Source of the DNA: CAZGSN01 sp964371655
GTDB taxonomy: Bacteria > Desulfobacterota > Binatia > HRBIN30
Direction of reading: 5' to 3'
Assembly (NCBI GenBank): GCA_964371655.1
Contig: CAYJOD010000016.1
Coordinates: forward strand, 1-64,000
Length of the DNA stretch: 64,000 nt
Shown in pieces: positions 15,848 through 25,445 of the stretch. Under the pieces are notes generated by a model. That model saw nothing but the letters and a program-made list of their open reading frames with translations, searched no databases and was not told where the DNA came from. How positions within the stretch are numbered: the stretch's first letter is position 1; each line of letters opens with the position of its first letter. The translations under genes were made by a program, and so were the position numbers.

Positions 15848-17629
15848 TCAAGCATCCAGCGCTGCGCGCAGGCGCAAATGGAGTCGTCCTCCCAGAGCGG
15901 CGACGGCGCGGTCGAGGAGCAGCAACCCCCCACCCGTCAGCGACGATTCGCCGGGCGAGCAGGAATAGGAAAAAGCCACCCCGCCCAACACTCGATAGCT
16001 CCTTGAGTCGCGGTTGGGGGATCTCATCTCGATCCACACGTCGTGCTCCGAGACGTTCAATCTCACCGCGATCACCCCCGGCTCCCGCGACCCCTGCGTC
16101 ACGCGCCAGGCGCCACCGGTGGCGCTCTCAATACATTCGGCAATCTCCGTTTGCAGCGCCGAATCCAGGGGGAGGCGAGGCACCTCATCCGTCGAGTGCT
16201 GGAGGACCGTCTCCACAGCTTCCAGGGGGAGAGGTGCCGTGGGGTGTACCGGTTCGTGGAGGTGCTCCAGGAGCCCGATCTGCGACCACAGGTCGCCGTG
16301 GCGACCGCCTACCACCGCGATCAGGTCAGCGAGCTCCTCGCGGGTGCGCTCCAGGTCGCGCTCGCTCCATCCCGAACACGAGATTACTCTCAGCGTGTAG
16401 GGATCGAACTTGATGTTCGATCCTTCCGGGGCCCGAGCCATCAGTCCTTCGGGTAGAACCAAACAGTGAAAGGCGAGCACGTTCACGTTGCCACCGAAAC
16501 CCATGGCCACGTCCAGAGTGCGTTTGAAGGATTCCGGGCTGTCCATCGGCAAGCCGTAGATGATTTCAACCGTCGTCGATTCCGTCAGCTGCGATAGCCG
16601 CCGGACGCCCTGGCTAAATTTCTGCTCGTCGAAGTGACGATGGATCCGCTGCAACGTCTCCTTGTTGGTGGATTGTAGCCCTGCGCCCACGTGACCAACC
16701 AGGCACTCGGAAAGGAACTCCAGGTGCTCGTCGTGAATGTGGTCAGGGTAGACTTCGAAGCTGACCGGATGCTCCCGGAAAAAGCGAACCTGCCGCTCCG
16801 CGGCCGCGAGGTTCTTGAATGCACGACTGCTCAGGTTGAAGCCGGGGTCGACTAGAAACGCGCTTTGCGCTCCGGTCTCGCGGAAGGTCTCCAACTCGCG
16901 AACCAGCCATTCGCGAGAGACGACCCGGCTCGTCCGGCCGCTGGCGCCGCCCCACTCGCAGAAGGCGCAGGAACGGGGGCACCCGCGAAAGGTTTCCAGG
17001 TGACCTGCTACACCAACTGGAGCGAGACGCATCTGAAATGGCGACGCCAAGTCTTCCAACGAGCTATCCCGGCTCCGCGGGTGCGCCTGGCGCAGCCCGG
17101 AGGAGGTCCGTACTGTCAAGCCGGGCACGCCCGCGAGCCCCGACGGCGATCGGTCGGATAGCGCGACGACGTCTCGGAACACCTCTTCGCCTTCACCCGT
17201 GATCAGCGCGTCAACGTACTGCAGAGCTCCAATGAACGGGGGCAGCGCAAACATCGCCGGGTGAGCGCACGGTCCTCCGAATACGACGGTGCAATGCGGA
17301 CGCCGCGCCTTGAGGAGGCGAGCCACCTCAACGAAGGTACCGAAGGACCAGACGTAGCACGACGCTCCAAAAACATCTGGATCGAACGACTCGATCGCGG
17401 CTGCCAGTTCCTCCGGCCTGCCGGCAGTGCCGGCAAAGATGCGAACATCGTCCTCGGGAAAAGCCGCTGCGGTCGCGGCGTAGATGCGGTAGGCGCCGAA
17501 GCTGAAGAACCCAGCCGAATGGGGGTCACTCGCAATCGCCGTCGTCGCTCTCTGCGATGGAGCGGGCTCCGAGCAGGGGACCTCGGTGTCAATGTAGCTG
17601 ATCGCCACGCGTCGCATGGCTGCCTTCAT
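15848..17629 (-). CDS. B12-binding radical SAM protein, tandem copy A
   Basis: A 593-aa protein from the ATG at 17629; a TTG lies 3 bases upstream and another ATG at 17617. It has the same architecture as copy B: an atypical cobalamin-binding N-terminal domain, an rSAM core with GCPRSCAFCEWG (near C217, C221, C224), a CSGWSERDLERTREEL element near 430, and a C-terminal accessory domain with SYRVLGGVAFSYSC. Copy identity is very high in the first 470 residues, including long DNA identity. The linker before the C-terminal domain differs by an insertion of about 15 residues. Both copies are open, so neither looks dead. The duplication probably spread by unequal recombination. Confidence 0.92.
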   Translation of the reverse strand: MKAAMRRVAISYIDTEVPCSEPAPSQRATTAIASDPHSAGFFSFGAYRIYAATAAAFPEDDVRIFAGTAGRPEELAAAIESFDPDVFGASCYVWSFGTFVEVARLLKARRPHCTVVFGGPCAHPAMFALPPFIGALQYVDALITGEGEEVFRDVVALSDRSPSGLAGVPGLTVRTSSGLRQAHPRSRDSSLEDLASPFQMRLAPVGVAGHLETFRGCPRSCAFCEWGGASGRTSRVVSREWLVRELETFRETGAQSAFLVDPGFNLSSRAFKNLAAAERQVRFFREHPVSFEVYPDHIHDEHLEFLSECLVGHVGAGLQSTNKETLQRIHRHFDEQKFSQGVRRLSQLTESTTVEIIYGLPMDSPESFKRTLDVAMGFGGNVNVLAFHCLVLPEGLMARAPEGSNIKFDPYTLRVISCSGWSERDLERTREELADLIAVVGGRHGDLWSQIGLLEHLHEPVHPTAPLPLEAVETVLQHSTDEVPRLPLDSALQTEIAECIESATGGAWRVTQGSREPGVIAVRLNVSEHDVWIEMRSPNRDSRSYRVLGGVAFSYSCSPGESSLTGGGLLLLDRAVAALGGRLHLRLRAALDA

Positions 17630-17677
17630 CAAGTGCGTGCCCGGCCCATTTCAACGTTCGCGGCGTTCATGAAGCGG

Positions 17678-19453
17678 CTACCGTGCGTCGATGGTCAGCG
17701 CCAGACGGGTGCTGAGCTGGCTGCCGGCGAAGGCGGCTCGCAGCGCATCGGTCCAGCGAGCGCGGTTTTGCGTATCCGGCGGTTCGCCGATCGCACCGGC
17801 CACCGCCAGAAGCAGCGCCATGACGTCCTCGCGAACCGTGGCCGAGGGACACGTCGTGTACCAGAACGCCGTGCCGTCCAAGCGCTTGAAGAAGCCGTCT
17901 CCCTCCTCGATTCGCGCAACAAAAAACTCGCTCGGCTCGACTTCGTCGGAAACCTCCTCGACGCGGAGCCTCAAGGTACCGGGGCGGTCACCCTGCGAGA
18001 GTGGTCCGGGCAACGGGGGTGGGACCGTCGCCACCGCCGGCGCGCCGCCGGCGCCGCGATGCCCCTCCGCAACCGCATCGGCGGGTTGCGCGACGTGCGC
18101 CGGATCGGTCTGGGCACGCAGCCTCAGCCAGCGGCGTGAGTCCATGTTGTCGACACCGTTGAGCGACGAGAGCCAGTCCTGTGCCTGCTCGACGTCGCGG
18201 CGGGGGAACCCGTCGCAACCGACAGCGAACAGCATCTCCCCGATCTCCTCAACCTCAAAACCCCAGCGCTGGGGCTCACGACCAAATGCCAGCTCCGAGC
18301 CGATGGTCATCTGATTGACGAAGATCTTGCCGAGCCCGAGATCGAGGAGCGCCTCGACGCCACGCTGGAAGCTCGCGAGCGTTTCACCGGGCAGAGGGAA
18401 AATCAGGTCGAGCTCCACCAGGCTGTGTCCGCGCAGCGGTGCCAGCACGTCGCGGATTTTGTCGATGGTCAAGTGGCGGCGACCAGCCGCCCGGCACGCC
18501 TGCGGCGACAGGCTTTGCACGCCGAAGCTGAGGTGGAAGAGCCCAGCCGCCATCCCGAGAAACAGATCCACCTGCCCGCGGTCGAACTTGGCGAGAGATT
18601 GGATGGTGCGAACGCTCTCGAAATTCCGAAACGGTAGCGCCAAGATTGCCCGCATGTGGTCAGTGTCGTAGTTCAAGCCCACGCTCAACGTCTGGACATG
18701 CTTGCAGCCGGCGCGCAACGCCAGCTCGATCTCCTCACCGACGCGTGCGATCGGAGCCAGATCGATACGGTGCAGAACTCCGTCCTCGCGGCTGTTGGAG
18801 CAGTAGCGACAACGCGAGATGCAGCCCTGTGACGTCCGCAACCAGAGGATGTCGTGGTCGGGATCGACTGCCACATCCCCCTCCAGGTAGGGCGAGGCCA
18901 ACTCGGCCAGGGGCTGGTAGGGCGGCAGCGGATTGCTGACACGGAGGTCGGGCTTCTGCCACCAGACGATGCCGGGCGTCGATTCGAGCACCTCGGGGTC
19001 GAGCTCGCCGTAGCTAGCGTAGTGCTCCAAGAGCCGCCGGAACGATTCCTCGACGAAGCCGGCGGTGCCGGGAAAGAGGATATCGCGAGGCGTCCAGGTC
19101 AGGAGACCACGCTCGAGGAGCCGTGGCGCACAGTCGCCGCCATACCAGATCCACAGACCCGGCTTGCGCGCCCGGGCCTCGCCGGCGAGACGCTCGGCCC
19201 ACGGAACCGACCATGATTCGCACGAGATTCCAAGAACGTCGGCGTCGGCGTCGACGAGATCTTGCACGCCTAGATGCCTCTGCGTCAGGGGCACGTCGAC
19301 GATCTCGATACTCACCTGCTGGCGAATCTCTGGGGATCGATGGGCGTGTGCCCGCAGGGTGTACAGCCCCAAAGAGACGCCATCTCGGAACGCCGCGGAG
19401 GGATCGCTGCAGTTCAGCCCTACGAGGACGATCTTAAAGCGAGCTTGCCCCAT
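17678..19453 (-). CDS. B12-binding-type radical SAM protein with C-terminal accessory domain
   Basis: A 591-aa protein. The N-terminal 190 residues follow a B12-binding-like alpha/beta pattern (IVLVGLN, DVLGISCESW, IWYGGDC). The rSAM motif SQGCISRCRYC places C211, C215, C218, and a TIM-barrel half with FGVQSLSPQ and DLIFPLPGET follows. A Pro/Ala-rich linker (about 450-490) leads to a C-terminal module with FFKRLDGTAFWYTTCPSA, which resembles the C-terminal end of the tandem B12-rSAM copies. ATG at 19453. It is in line with the tandem pair on the same strand, 48 bases upstream of copy A, so co-transcription is likely. Confidence 0.92.
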   Translation of the reverse strand: MGQARFKIVLVGLNCSDPSAAFRDGVSLGLYTLRAHAHRSPEIRQQVSIEIVDVPLTQRHLGVQDLVDADADVLGISCESWSVPWAERLAGEARARKPGLWIWYGGDCAPRLLERGLLTWTPRDILFPGTAGFVEESFRRLLEHYASYGELDPEVLESTPGIVWWQKPDLRVSNPLPPYQPLAELASPYLEGDVAVDPDHDILWLRTSQGCISRCRYCSNSREDGVLHRIDLAPIARVGEEIELALRAGCKHVQTLSVGLNYDTDHMRAILALPFRNFESVRTIQSLAKFDRGQVDLFLGMAAGLFHLSFGVQSLSPQACRAAGRRHLTIDKIRDVLAPLRGHSLVELDLIFPLPGETLASFQRGVEALLDLGLGKIFVNQMTIGSELAFGREPQRWGFEVEEIGEMLFAVGCDGFPRRDVEQAQDWLSSLNGVDNMDSRRWLRLRAQTDPAHVAQPADAVAEGHRGAGGAPAVATVPPPLPGPLSQGDRPGTLRLRVEEVSDEVEPSEFFVARIEEGDGFFKRLDGTAFWYTTCPSATVREDVMALLLAVAGAIGEPPDTQNRARWTDALRAAFAGSQLSTRLALTIDAR

Positions 19454-19532
19454 GACTCAGGTTCTCGGCGCATAGTCCACCCGTGAAAATGGAGTGTCAA
19501 GCGCGATCGCCTCTATCTGCAAGGGCTCCGCA

Positions 19533-21842
19533 TCAGCGGACCGTTGCTGCGTAAGAAGGTCTCTGTCTTCCGCCGTAGATCGCGGCAATGAACACGACGG
19601 CAAAGCTACCGACACTGATCCAGGGTAACACCTCGAAGAAGTATCTCATGCCAAACAACACCGGGATCCAGATGCCGAGCAAGCCACCGATGAGACCACC
19701 AACTGCGTCGGCGATGAATAAATCAAGGAGTCGAGTCTCAAAACGCACGGCAAGCAGTGGGAAACAAAGCCCACCGCTCAAGATCATTAGAGCTAGGCCA
19801 ACCAGGCTACTGCCCGTGCTCCAATGAGCAGCGTTCAAGGCAATCGCCGCCCCGACCACGCCGCCCACGATCGCCGCGTACCACCAACGCAGCACAAAGC
19901 TGGAGAAGCCCCATACCAGAAGAAAGCAAGCCGCGCCGACAAAGAAGGCCACGAGGGTGTCCATCAGATTGTCGATCAACCAGAAGATGAGGCCGTTCTC
20001 CAAGGACACGGCGTTGATGCCAATCGATATCCCTGCCAACGTCAAGACAACCGGACTCAGACGCGACTCACCGTCGCCTGTCGTGCGCATGCTGATAAGC
20101 ATGACCAGACAAATAGACACTAACGTCAGAATAGAGATGACCGCCAGTGCTGCTCTCAGCATTCGCGGCTGCAAGAAGATACCGAGCATGCCGGCGATCC
20201 ATGGCGAGTCGTTATAGATTGCTTCGCCGGCGACCGGCATTTTTTGAAAGTCTTCAAGTACAAGCACGTCACCCTGGTACTTCTTGGCCAGCTCTAAGCT
20301 TAGGGGCTGCTTGGATCCGAGCAGAAGGAACGTCGACGCCGCAGCAATCCACTGTCGCGCGGTGTTAGGAGACGGGTCGTAAAACCCGTAGGTGTTCAGC
20401 CCGGCAGCAACGAGAGAGTTGCCGTAATTGCCGAATAGTTGACGATCCCGGTCGAGGCCTTTCATCACCACCAGAAGCCCGTTCGGTTTGAGGTGACTGG
20501 CCATCACCCGGAAAGACTCGACGGTATGAATCCGGTGACCGGTTTCGAACATCGAGCGCAGGACAGCGGCCACGTTTTCGGTATAGGGCAGCATCACCAA
20601 ATCAAACAGGTCGTCGTCTTTTGCCACCCTGGTCATGTAGCTGAGACCGTCCATGGCGTAGGTCTCAACGCGCGGATCCACGTACGCATAATCGTTGATC
20701 CAGGCAAAATCATTCTTGAGCACGTCGATGACTTCGCCGGCGAGGTCTACGGCTACGACGCGCTTGGCCCCCGCCTTGAGTGCCTCGCTCACCTGGCGGC
20801 CGCCACCGGAGCCTACGATGCAAATGTCAGATCCACTTGAGATCATTTCGAACACTCTTTTGGTGTCGTCGAGATGGACTTGCTCGGCGAGGGCGTTGGC
20901 CCACATTAACGCGCCGTCGTAGATCCCAAACGCCATCTGCCGATCCGCGCTTAAGACCAGGTCGAAATGGATATGCTCGCCCCAAAAACTAGTGAGCAGC
21001 CTGGGTTTGCGGGCGGCACCTCCCTCGGGGATCGACCGCGTGCGGTCTTGCGACGTGAACTGGGTGCCCTTGAGCAACCCGTTGGTCGTCCAGTATCCGG
21101 AGGGAATGCTTGCGAGGATGTACGGCGTCTCACCGTAACCAATCAGAGAACAGACGGTCACCAGCGAGGCTAGTACCGTCGCCTTATGGCGGCCTAGCCA
21201 ACCGCCGCCGTTTGCCGGGGTATGAATCCACCAGCCGATCATCGACGTTAAGGGGACGATGGCAACGGTGCGCAACCAGCCAAATGTCGGTATTGCGAAG
21301 TAGCCGACGACCAGAGCCAAGGCTAAGGCCCAGGCAAAGAGCAGATAGAAGACAGGACGAATGCGCGGGGTCTCGAGCGCTACGCGGTAGCCAATGAACT
21401 CCGCCCCGCCCCAGAGAAGAAAGAAAGGACTTGTGGCCAGGGTCAGGTATCCGAGCTGTAACCAAAGGCCGAGCGAGGCATAATTCTCGTTAACCAGCCA
21501 CGAGTCCTGGAACGCATCGGGCGCGAAAGAGACGACGAGGGGAACTAACAAGAAGGCGAAAGGGAACCAAATCAAGGCGCGCAGAACGTAGGCAAACGAA
21601 ACCGTTGTCGAGACCATGCGCCGCTTGGCGATCGACGCGCCGATGGGCATTCCGAAGCCGACATAGAGCATAAAGAAAGGCGTGCTAGAGGCCTTGAAGG
21701 AGAGAATCCGGAAGAGGCAGACCGACAGGAGCGCAAAGCCGAAGGCCATAAGGAAGAGTGCCGCTGCCGTACGCAGTGCTTCCGGCCTTTCGCTTTGCGC
21801 ATTTTCCACCGTGGGATCGGCGTCCGCGAAGCCTATCTTCAT
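19533..21842 (-). CDS. Membrane-embedded spermidine-synthase-like protein
   Basis: A 769-aa protein. About seven membrane segments occupy residues 25-220, and six or more occupy 560-760. Between them sits a soluble class I methyltransferase-fold domain like that of polyamine synthases: ICIVGSGGGRQVSEAL (nucleotide-binding loop), VVAVDLAGEV, then YAMDGLSYM and DLVMLPYTENVAAV. Such fused SpeE-like membrane proteins are widespread in bacteria and mostly uncharacterised. Whether it uses decarboxylated SAM or SAM cannot be told; the usual catalytic Asp of SpeE is not obvious in LPYTEN. It heads the minus-strand run and is divergent from the SGNH/nitrogenase-like run. Confidence 0.88.
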   Translation of the reverse strand: MKIGFADADPTVENAQSERPEALRTAAALFLMAFGFALLSVCLFRILSFKASSTPFFMLYVGFGMPIGASIAKRRMVSTTVSFAYVLRALIWFPFAFLLVPLVVSFAPDAFQDSWLVNENYASLGLWLQLGYLTLATSPFFLLWGGAEFIGYRVALETPRIRPVFYLLFAWALALALVVGYFAIPTFGWLRTVAIVPLTSMIGWWIHTPANGGGWLGRHKATVLASLVTVCSLIGYGETPYILASIPSGYWTTNGLLKGTQFTSQDRTRSIPEGGAARKPRLLTSFWGEHIHFDLVLSADRQMAFGIYDGALMWANALAEQVHLDDTKRVFEMISSGSDICIVGSGGGRQVSEALKAGAKRVVAVDLAGEVIDVLKNDFAWINDYAYVDPRVETYAMDGLSYMTRVAKDDDLFDLVMLPYTENVAAVLRSMFETGHRIHTVESFRVMASHLKPNGLLVVMKGLDRDRQLFGNYGNSLVAAGLNTYGFYDPSPNTARQWIAAASTFLLLGSKQPLSLELAKKYQGDVLVLEDFQKMPVAGEAIYNDSPWIAGMLGIFLQPRMLRAALAVISILTLVSICLVMLISMRTTGDGESRLSPVVLTLAGISIGINAVSLENGLIFWLIDNLMDTLVAFFVGAACFLLVWGFSSFVLRWWYAAIVGGVVGAAIALNAAHWSTGSSLVGLALMILSGGLCFPLLAVRFETRLLDLFIADAVGGLIGGLLGIWIPVLFGMRYFFEVLPWISVGSFAVVFIAAIYGGRQRPSYAATVR

Positions 21843-22274
21843 TTGTCTAATTGGGATGGTTGCCAGAAGGAAGTCAAGCGGCGACCGGGTGGTGTATCAG
21901 TTTGATTCCCGATCCACTGGTCATTCCGAGCATTCCACGCCTCCGTGGCGAGGAATCTTCCGAGCTGCGCGACAATCGAGACGACCGACCTACACCAGAT
22001 TCCTCGCTTCCGCTCGGAATGACATCGGTCCAAAGATCAAACTGGTACACTACGGGCGACCGGGCATCTTCACGCTGGCGCACAGGCTGAACCCGCTGCT
22101 GCGCGCCAACCAGGTTCATTGCTCTGTGGCGATTCGCTTTCGTCTTCGCACCGCTTAGCTCTTGCGCCGGAGAGCGAATCGAGGCCATATGGCGAACACG
22201 AACTATCGACCATCATCGTGAGGAAAGTGGCGGGGAACCAGCCCCCGGCAACGTACTCCAACTGAGGCTGTCAC
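21843..22274. other. Divergent intergenic region
   Basis: 432 bases between the SpeE-like gene (minus) and the SGNH gene (plus). It contains a palindromic repeat at 21892-22051. The rest shows no gene. Promoters for both flanking operons should lie here, but no clear -35/-10 pair can be assigned. Confidence 0.6.
21892..22051. repeat. Palindromic dispersed element (ATCAGTTTGAT type), copy 1
   Basis: GTGTATCAGTTTGATT at 21892-21907 is inverted as GATCAAACTGGTACAC at 22035-22050. Inner arms carry the CATTCCGAGC / GCTCGGAATGAC and CGAGGAATCTT / AGATTCCTCG pairs. A second copy is at 43788-43938. Both lie in gene-free intervals. Confidence 0.85.
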
Positions 22275-23222
22275 GTGAGCAGCAGCGGCAAGACTCTATG
22301 GCTATTGGCCATCCTCATGCTCATTGTTTCCGTTGCGGCAATGGAGGGAGTTGCACGGCTCCTTCTGCCCGGTCTGACTCCATTGTTCCGCTGGTCCTCG
22401 GACAGCGAGCTGCTCTTTGATTTGCGTCCGGGAGGACCGTACGAGAGTCGAGGATTGATCAGCTACGATCTTGGGCCGTGGACGGCGAACATCGATGCGC
22501 GCGGCTGCCGGCGGATAGCGGCGACTGCTTCGTGCGGGCCAACGATTCTATTTCTGGGGGACTCGATGATGTTCGGATTTGGCGTGGAAGATAGCGACGC
22601 AGTTCCGGCGGTCGTCGCGGAAATATCGGGGCGCACCATCCATAATTGTGCCGTTCCTGGATATAACCTTTCGCAGTATGTCCGGGCGGCAGAATTGCGC
22701 ATTCCCGAGCTCCAGCCGAAACTCGTGGTGATTGGAATTCACCCGTATGACCTGAATGCACCGATGAATTACGCTGCTCCGGACGGAGATTGGCGGCTAG
22801 CCGCGTTCCGGTCGAGATTGTTCCTGGCCGGGTACATCGCCTCGATGATGGTGTTCGGTCCGACGGAGCGGATACTGACCGGAACGGAAGCGGATCAGCT
22901 GTTTGACCGGCTCGCGCACGCCGTCGGGCGTCCCTCCAATGGAGATAGCTCCAGCCAGGGCGTGCCCACTCTGTTCGTCGAAACGGGTGGGTCGCCACAT
23001 CATCCAACGTTTCAATTCGAGCAAGCGGCACAACAGCGCGGGTTCCCGGTGCTGGTGCTGACGCCAAAAGAGGACTGGCTCCTACCGGACCACCAGCACT
23101 GGAATCGTCACGGCGCGCAGGAGGCCGCCGCGATAATGATTCCAGCGCTCGAGCAGATGATCCCGGCAGACTCGTGTACACCGACGCCGCAGGACTCGGC
23201 GCTTGGCAAAGCGCAGAGGTAA
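22275..23222 (+). CDS. SGNH/GDSL-family hydrolase-like protein with N-terminal anchor
   Basis: A 315-aa protein starting with GTG at 22275. Residues 8-30 form a membrane anchor or signal. FLGDSMMFGFGV near residue 94 is the GDS nucleophile block. NCAVPGYN near 130 fits the Gly block, and VIGIHPYD replaces the usual Asn block. LLPDHQHWNRHG near 270 carries the Asp/His block. Together these place it in the SGNH superfamily, typically periplasmic esterases or O-acyltransferase-like proteins (AlgX/DltD-like group). It leads the plus-strand run that continues into the nitrogenase-like genes, with about 140 bases to the next likely ATG. Confidence 0.87.
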   Translation: MSSSGKTLWLLAILMLIVSVAAMEGVARLLLPGLTPLFRWSSDSELLFDLRPGGPYESRGLISYDLGPWTANIDARGCRRIAATASCGPTILFLGDSMMFGFGVEDSDAVPAVVAEISGRTIHNCAVPGYNLSQYVRAAELRIPELQPKLVVIGIHPYDLNAPMNYAAPDGDWRLAAFRSRLFLAGYIASMMVFGPTERILTGTEADQLFDRLAHAVGRPSNGDSSSQGVPTLFVETGGSPHHPTFQFEQAAQQRGFPVLVLTPKEDWLLPDHQHWNRHGAQEAAAIMIPALEQMIPADSCTPTPQDSALGKAQR

Positions 23223-23363
23223 CCATTGGCCCCGCGGGCGGCTCGTCGCGACGTTGACTGTCCGGACCCACACTCTATCCAAACTTCGTGCGGTTTGAGT
23301 GGCCAGTCTTTTAAGATTCGATTGCGCCGCGCCGTGCCTCTCGATAACCTGGCCGGAATTCGA

Positions 23364-25445
23364 ATGGCTCCTGACTATACGGTTGCACACGTGTTGTTGC
23401 CGTTCCTGGCGCAGGTCATGGAACAGGGAACGGACTACAGGGTCGGAGTGAGTCTCGTTCGCGACGGCTCGATGCGCTTCGCTGTGGAAGTCGGAGACGA
23501 GCATCTGGACATCGTCTGGTCAGAGCACCCCGTGCCGACGGAGGTTCAAGTCGTTTTCAGCCACGGAGCGGTCCATGCTCTCGACGTGGGCGCGGAAAGC
23601 ACGGCCCGCAGCCGACTCGCCTGGTCCGTCTGTGAGCAGATTGCCCCGCGCCTTTCCGCTCTACAGCGCGGTTCTCCTCCGGACTTGCTGCTCTGGCGTA
23701 ACCGGAATGTTCAGAAGGTCCGCTGGGGAACGCGGATGCTCAATGACCTCTGCTCCAATCTTCTGGTCAAAGGCAGAACGCGGTATTTCGGCTATCGTGT
23801 CACGGCGATCGACGAGTACGAAGGTCTCATCCGCATCGAGATGGAGAGCCGTCAACATACGGTGCGATTACAGCTCACCCTCACAGAACTCCTTGATCGC
23901 CCGCCGATCTGCACATGGGGACCGACGGCCTTGGTGCTGTGCGATGACGACAGAACCGACGAGGAACGAGCTTCCTCGGAACACCAGGTGGAGGAGTTTG
24001 TGGGCTACGTGCTGTCGCGGAGTCTCCCGCCCCATTTCCGACTCACCTTTGACCGCGACGACCCCCCCGGCGGCCACCGTCCGCCCGATTTCCATGTGGA
24101 CCTGCTTCGTAGGGGCTCCCCCGACGACTCGAGCTGGTTTGAGATGCTGCTTGCGTCAAACGAGGACATTGCGCTGGTGGGGTCCTGCGACCGCGAATGC
24201 TTCAATCTCTTCTCCTTCGTCGCCGCACCCGGCGAATGCGTGGAAGCGACGGCTCCGTGGACCGTGGCGCCATCGCCGACTCTCTTCCGCCACACGTATC
24301 ACGCGCACCTGACCGGCCTTTCAACCGTTTTCGGCAACGACCGTCCCGCTCGTTGCCTGGATGCGATCGCCGCGCTGAAGCAGCCTCCCAAGCTCGTCGT
24401 CATGGTGGACTCTTGCCTGAGCCGGCTGATTGGCGAGGACATCGACGGGACAGTCACGGAGTTTCGGGCAAAGAACGACGCCATCCCGCTTGTCTTGTAC
24501 GATGTCAAGTTGACCCAAGAGCCCTACCTCGTCCAAGTCATTTCCTTCTGGAGAAACGTGTTGCACGCGCTCGCCGATCGAGATCAGCAGCCAGAGCAGA
24601 ATCGGGTGTGTTTGCTGGGCATCGATCCTGCAGCCGTAACCGAGCTTGCACCCCTGTTGGCTCGCCTCGGAGTGACATTCGGGGGAGCGCTCTTCCCGCA
24701 CCTCGATCCCGAGACCGTTCGCCTGCTGCCGAGAAACGGCCTCATGGTCGTCAACAACTGGCATTACACCCGCACCGTCTTCTCCGAATTGCTGGCACAG
24801 TTGGACCGTCCCGCTCTTTACCTTCCGATGCCTTATGGAATCGAGGGTACGCGAGATTGGCTGCGCGCGGTGGCGACTGCGGCGGGCGTATCGGACGTTG
24901 GTTCGCTCGACGACATCGTCGAGATTGGGACGCTTGGTGAACGGTTGGCAACGATCCGCGAGCGCATTCTGGGGCACCGCTTGGCGCTGGTCGGGAGGTA
25001 CCAAGATGGCCACGAGCAATTCACCGCGGAGCAGCGGTTTGGTGTACCGTTGCTCGAGGTGTTCCGTGAGCTCGGGCTAGCGTTCGACGTCAACCTGTTC
25101 GTGGAGGAAGAAGAAGAACCCGACTTGCAGCGGTTTGCGCAGCAGCTTGGGCTGGACCCGGCACGCGGAGACTCGATCGCCGTCTTCGATCACTGGAAGA
25201 GACTGCGTGAAATCCTGGCGGAGGGCGATTTCCCTCTCGTGTACACGGAAACCTATCGCGACGGGCGCGTTCTAGAGGCCGGCAAGATTCCCGTGGGAGT
25301 TTCGTTGCTCCGCCCCGGCCTGGGCGGTGCTCTTGCCAACGCGCACACCATCCAAGCGTTGCTGGGAACGCGCTTCTACTCGGCATACCGACGCTACTTC
25401 ACGGATCCTTACGGACACTACCGCAGCGTTGGAGGCCAAGTTTGA
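23364..25445 (+). CDS. Nitrogenase component-1-like protein (NifD/K-BchN/B superfamily) with N-terminal extension
   Basis: A 693-aa protein from the ATG at 23364; the frame is open to 23226 but only with a weak start codon. The last 450 residues follow the nitrogenase-like oxidoreductase pattern: a cysteine patch GSCDREC and GEC, VVMVDSCLSRLIGEDI (position of the TxC...GDDI motif), LLGIDP...LARLGVTFGG, LPMPYGIEGTRDWL, and RLALVGRYQ. The first 200 residues are an extension unlike NifD/K, with two strand-rich segments that resemble the accessory module found on rSAM proteins here. The stop overlaps the next start (TTGA). Family members bind metal or Fe-S clusters and receive electrons from a NifH-type partner, which is encoded two genes later. 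It is not a NifD or NifK ortholog. Confidence 0.82.
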   Translation: MAPDYTVAHVLLPFLAQVMEQGTDYRVGVSLVRDGSMRFAVEVGDEHLDIVWSEHPVPTEVQVVFSHGAVHALDVGAESTARSRLAWSVCEQIAPRLSALQRGSPPDLLLWRNRNVQKVRWGTRMLNDLCSNLLVKGRTRYFGYRVTAIDEYEGLIRIEMESRQHTVRLQLTLTELLDRPPICTWGPTALVLCDDDRTDEERASSEHQVEEFVGYVLSRSLPPHFRLTFDRDDPPGGHRPPDFHVDLLRRGSPDDSSWFEMLLASNEDIALVGSCDRECFNLFSFVAAPGECVEATAPWTVAPSPTLFRHTYHAHLTGLSTVFGNDRPARCLDAIAALKQPPKLVVMVDSCLSRLIGEDIDGTVTEFRAKNDAIPLVLYDVKLTQEPYLVQVISFWRNVLHALADRDQQPEQNRVCLLGIDPAAVTELAPLLARLGVTFGGALFPHLDPETVRLLPRNGLMVVNNWHYTRTVFSELLAQLDRPALYLPMPYGIEGTRDWLRAVATAAGVSDVGSLDDIVEIGTLGERLATIRERILGHRLALVGRYQDGHEQFTAEQRFGVPLLEVFRELGLAFDVNLFVEEEEEPDLQRFAQQLGLDPARGDSIAVFDHWKRLREILAEGDFPLVYTETYRDGRVLEAGKIPVGVSLLRPGLGGALANAHTIQALLGTRFYSAYRRYFTDPYGHYRSVGGQV

